From: Alkalihalobacillus bogoriensis ATCC BAA-922
GTDB taxonomy: Bacteria; Bacillota; Bacilli; Bacillales; Bacillaceae_F
Direction: 5' to 3'
Assembly: GCF_000621445.1 (NCBI RefSeq)
Contig: NZ_JHYI01000013.1
Coordinates: 124,001-188,000 of the forward strand
Length of the DNA stretch: 64,000 bases
Both the position numbers and the translations under genes were made by a program. Positions within the stretch are counted from its first letter, which is position 1. Every line of letters starts with the position of its first letter. The notes beneath the pieces are model-generated. The model searched no databases, had not been told where the DNA came from, and was given only the letters and a program-made list of their open reading frames with translations. Positions 60,661 to 64,000 of this stretch are shown here, piece after piece.

Positions 60661-60839
60661 CGGACATATGTTCCGCTATTCTCAGTATTTATGCGATTTT
60701 TCCAATTGTTACGGACACCCGTTCCGCTATTTCCTTAGTTCCTGCCTCTATAGCGGCTTTAAGGGTAAAATAACGGAACAAATGTCCGAACGGAGGAGAT
60801 ATTCTGCCCTTTTTTCTAGAATAGCGGAACCTATGTCCG
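60661..60839. repeat. R2 repeat array C
   Basis: Direct units CGGACATATGTTCCGCTATT (60661) and CGGACACCCGTTCCGCTATT (60712) are followed by inverted units AAATAACGGAACAAATGTCC (60768) and AATAGCGGAACCTATGTCCG (60820). Unit 1 and unit 4 can pair over 22 bp with one mismatch. In contrast to A and B it lies between co-directional genes, downstream of the YesL-like gene. Confidence 0.8.
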
Positions 60840-60857
60840 ATAGCGTTCACCAAAGGG

Positions 60858-61490
60858 TTACTCATCATGCTCTAGTTGTTGTTTTCGATTCTCTACACTA
60901 AGAAACACTCGATTGGTAAGAAACATAATGATAAACGCTGGCAAACTCGCTCCGAAAAAGATAAAGATACCTGGAATATTAGCAAAAATATAATAAACCG
61001 CGATTAAACTAAATAAAATACTTAGCGTATATAAAGGGGAGACGAACCCGAACAACACAGCTTTTTGAAAATACCGAAAAAATGAAAACTCATAATGAAC
61101 ATAGACCGGAAAAAGAAAAACAACCATAACACTAACAAGTAACACTAATATTAGTAAACTAGCAAAAATAAAACTTTGGACTGAGCCTTCCACTTGTTGC
61201 AGTAAAATGAAGTCAAAATAGATGACAAAAGCTATGGTCCCTAACACTAAACCAAAAGCATTCGCCTTGAAAAACTCTTTTTTCACCGTTTGAAAAAAAG
61301 TTGAAAAGATCGGTATATCTACATCACCACGAAGCCACTTTCGTATGACTGTATACGTGGCTACTGTTGCTGGCATAACTCCAAATATAACAAGACCTAG
61401 CAACGAAAATAATACCCATAGCAAATGTAAATAGGCTAGCCTTACGACCCACTCACAAAGTTGGTAAAGAAAACTCCCTTGTCTCAGCAT
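60858..61490 (-). CDS. YesL/DUF624-family membrane protein
   Basis: About 210 residues with five or six membrane helices. MLRQGSFLYQLCEWVVRLAY, LHLLWVLFSLLGLVIFGVMP and AT...TYTVIRKWLRGDVDIPIF are the DUF624 signature. Such proteins accompany polysaccharide-use and ABC sugar systems in Bacilli; their function is unknown. I start at the ATG at 61490 with AGGAAGGAA upstream, since family members begin close to it. A GGGGTG/CACCCC hairpin lies 10-30 bp upstream in the leader. No sugar genes are adjacent except the GH81 gene about 1.3 kb away. Confidence 0.82.
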   Translation of the reverse strand: MLRQGSFLYQLCEWVVRLAYLHLLWVLFSLLGLVIFGVMPATVATYTVIRKWLRGDVDIPIFSTFFQTVKKEFFKANAFGLVLGTIAFVIYFDFILLQQVEGSVQSFIFASLLILVLLVSVMVVFLFPVYVHYEFSFFRYFQKAVLFGFVSPLYTLSILFSLIAVYYIFANIPGIFIFFGASLPAFIIMFLTNRVFLSVENRKQQLEHDE

Positions 61491-61565
61491 GTCGCCATTC
61501 CTTCCTGGGGTGTCAGTCACCCCAAAAAATCTCACCATTAACACTTCATTATAGTTGGTTAGTAG

Positions 61566-61598
61566 AAAAAGAGCAACGCTAGAATCGTTGCTCTTTTT
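61566..61598 (-). terminator. Terminator of the ars gene group
   Basis: Perfect 13-bp stem AAAAAGAGCAACG / CGTTGCTCTTTTT with a seven-base loop, starting 5 bp after the stop of the small ars gene. Confidence 0.88.
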
Positions 61599-61602
61599 CG
61601 TA

Positions 61603-61782
61603 TTATGCTGGTTGACAACATGGATTCATTGGTTGGACTTTTGTTTTCTTAGATTTTAAGAATAACCAGATGCTCCAGCTTTTCGTTTTAGGTTTTATAG
61701 AATAATTTGCTTCTTTAAATTGTTGATAGATTTCGTTTTGTTTATATTGTCGCTCAGCTTGATAGAATAATTCGTGTCTCAT
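61603..61782 (-). CDS. Small basic protein downstream of arsI, C-terminal Cys-Cys (59 aa)
   Basis: MRHELFYQAERQYKQNEIYQ begins a 59-residue protein that is helical and basic, with a short hydrophobic WSIWLFLK stretch and the ending PMNPCCQPA. AAGGAG lies before the ATG at normal spacing, and the gene fits between arsI (15 bp away) and the terminator, so it is almost surely translated. I do not recognise a family. The vicinal cysteines resemble those in arsI and arsR of the same operon and could bind a trivalent arsenical or pass it on. Confidence 0.75.
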   Translation of the reverse strand: MRHELFYQAERQYKQNEIYQQFKEANYSIKPKTKSWSIWLFLKSKKTKVQPMNPCCQPA

Positions 61783-61797
61783 TTTCTCATTCTCCTT

Positions 61798-62202
61798 TTA
61801 TAGGCAACATTCGCCTGTTATGCTTTCATTAGATTGCTCGACATCTTCCCAAGTATAGAAAAATTCCCATTCGTTTCCATCAGGATCTGTTATCCAAAAT
61901 TTATCTTGTCTCGCATAACAACAAACAGTGTTTTCTTCGGAAAATAAAGCTAGTTTTGCTTGTTTGATTCTGTCTTTTTGTTGTTCAATATCTTCTGGTG
62001 CATCCACTTGAATTCCAAAATGCCCGACTTGATTACCAGAAACGCTGTCTTTAGCATTTAACGTGAAATTCAAATGTAAATCTTTAATTAGAAATTTTGC
62101 ATAATCTTCTTTTACTTTCACTGGCTCCTCTCCAAATAAAATCGAGTAAAATCGAATGGACTCCTCTACATTTGTTACGTTTAATCCAACATGTACATTC
62201 AT
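61798..62202 (-). CDS. arsI: ArsI-type organoarsenical C-As lyase (VOC family)
   Basis: A 134-residue vicinal oxygen chelate protein. MNVHVGLNVTNVEESIRFYS starts the first half; GHFGIQVDAPEDIEQQKDRI and TDPDGNEWEFFYTWED form the second, with the metal-binding His and Glu. The vicinal pair in NTVCCYARQDKFWI matches Cys96-Cys97, which bind the arsenic atom in known ArsI dioxygenases that split methyl- or aromatic-As bonds. A second Cys pair ends the protein (GECCL). It lies downstream of arsR and two operator-like palindromes. A CadI-type cadmium-induced protein is the main alternative. Confidence 0.87.
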   Translation of the reverse strand: MNVHVGLNVTNVEESIRFYSILFGEEPVKVKEDYAKFLIKDLHLNFTLNAKDSVSGNQVGHFGIQVDAPEDIEQQKDRIKQAKLALFSEENTVCCYARQDKFWITDPDGNEWEFFYTWEDVEQSNESITGECCL

Positions 62203-62216
62203 TCATAACCTCTCCT

Positions 62217-62260
62217 TTAATCAATTATTTTTGATTAATAAATCAATAAAATTTGATTTA
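62217..62260 (-). promoter_or_regulatory. Tandem ArsR-type operators before arsI
   Basis: Two perfect palindromes lie end to end: TTAATCAA-N6-TTGATTAA (62217-62238) and TAAATCAA-N6-TTGATTTA (62239-62260). Both have 8+6+8 geometry and they sit between arsR and arsI, just before the arsI Shine-Dalgarno. The same palindrome occurs before arsR. Confidence 0.75.
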
Positions 62261-62285
62261 TTATGTATAAATGAACGTCAGAAAA

Positions 62286-62609
62286 TTATTTCTGACGAAA
62301 CAAACAACACAATTCTTCTGAAAGTAAATGGTTCACTTGGGTATCATTTAACTCATAATAGCTCCAAGTCCCTTTTGTTTCCTTTTTTATCAGTTCTGCA
62401 TCTAATAGCTGCTTTAAATGGTATGATATTTTAGATTGAGGCATATCAAACATTTCACTCAAATCACAAACACATACTTGCCCTTGCAAACTAAGAACAT
62501 TCATAATTTGAAGACGTCTTGTATCTGCTAATGCTTTAAATTTCTTTTCATAGAAAGAAAAATCTTCTTGCTCTTTTGAGAGGTCAATAAGCGGGATTGA
62601 TTTTAACAA
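62286..62609 (-). CDS. arsR: ArsR/SmtB-family arsenical-responsive repressor
   Basis: A winged-helix repressor of about 107 residues. The recognition region is LQGQVCVCDLSEMFDMPQSK then ISYHLKQLLDAELIKKE. The C-V-C motif in the first of these helices is the As(III)/Sb(III) site of classical ArsR; a further Cys pair occurs near the C-terminus (EELCCLFRQK). I chose the TTG at 62609, with GAGGTG 6 bp upstream; the reading from 62669 would be transcribed from within the promoter. It should repress itself and arsI through the 8+6+8 palindromes. Confidence 0.9.
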   Translation of the reverse strand: MLKSIPLIDLSKEQEDFSFYEKKFKALADTRRLQIMNVLSLQGQVCVCDLSEMFDMPQSKISYHLKQLLDAELIKKETKGTWSYYELNDTQVNHLLSEELCCLFRQK

Positions 62610-62640
62610 GTAAACCACCTCATTTGTTTTCTTACTTGTT

Positions 62641-62695
62641 ATATTATACCTGTTTTTCCGAAAGTGCAAGCATTAAATCAAAAAAAGTTGATTTA
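62641..62695 (-). promoter_or_regulatory. arsR promoter and upstream operator
   Basis: On the minus strand TTGCAC (62669-62664) and TAATAT (62646-62641) are 17 bp apart, overlapping a TATAAT. Next to the -35 lies the perfect palindrome TAAATCAA-N6-TTGATTTA (62674-62695), identical in both arms to the second operator before arsI. Confidence 0.75.
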
Positions 62696-62708
62696 TTTTT
62701 CAACAAAC

Positions 62709-62741
62709 AAATCGAGCTTAGTTTTTCCCTAAGCTCGATTT
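62709..62741 (-). terminator. Terminator of the GH81 gene
   Basis: Perfect 13-bp stem AAATCGAGCTTAG / CTAAGCTCGATTT with a seven-base loop, followed by GTTTGTTG on the minus strand, 6 bp after the stop codon. Confidence 0.78.
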
Positions 62742-62746
62742 GGCCC

Positions 62747-64000
<1,254 letters not shown>

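Overview
The window is low-GC Firmicute DNA and fits an alkaliphilic member of the Bacillaceae. Support comes from AGGAGG-type ribosome binding sites, a T-box leader on argS, an eps operon ordered as in Bacillus subtilis with an EAR-like RNA between the second and third genes, SpoVR, and a GH81-CBM6-CBM56 beta-glucanase like the one known from Halalkalibacterium (Bacillus) halodurans. No rRNA, tRNA, CRISPR array, complete insertion sequence or prophage was seen.

Layout. 1-3260: a cut PLP aminotransferase and a T-box controlled argS. 3267-13744: a metallophosphoesterase, then a paeninodin-type lasso peptide cluster on the minus strand. It has two cyclase-precursor pairs (13744-11652 and 11227-9086) but one shared set of kinase, B1, B2, nucleotidyltransferase and ABC exporter. 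The second precursor is only 44 codons. 13838-14866: galE. 14925-34789: a 20-kb minus-strand exopolysaccharide operon. Its core is epsA/B, EAR RNA, epsC/D, glycosyltransferases, an EpsG polymerase and the EpsL/M/N initiating-sugar genes. A distal block adds glycosyltransferases, a pyruvyl transferase and a PglK-like ABC flippase. 35252-46905: mixed housekeeping and accessory genes (SurA-like lipoprotein, TetR plus Acg-like flavoprotein, aldo/keto reductase, OFA-type MFS, class B PBP, SpoVR, ASCH protein, EcsB-like permease).

47246-51885: a thioesterase, an iron alcohol dehydrogenase and an aldehyde dehydrogenase, divergent from a sigma-54 activator; a -24/-12 promoter and three 16-bp palindromes lie between. 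51893-59384: carbon-phosphorus lyase genes phnGHIJKML, preceded by a Pho-box-like array and followed by an atypical response regulator and a PhnF-type repressor. 59600-61490: a PHP phosphoesterase and a YesL-type membrane protein. 61603-62695: arsR, arsI and a small downstream gene, with three matching palindromic operators. 62747-64000: the C-terminal part of the GH81 glucanase.

Two dispersed intergenic repeat families occur. R1 is a modular element at five sites, one of them inside the eps operon. R2 is an array of two direct and two inverted units at three sites. The most novel material is the two-precursor lasso cluster: one core has 39 residues and two cysteines, and the other has an ambiguous ring acceptor. 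The cluster also lies downstream of an operon that appears to carry an antitermination RNA.
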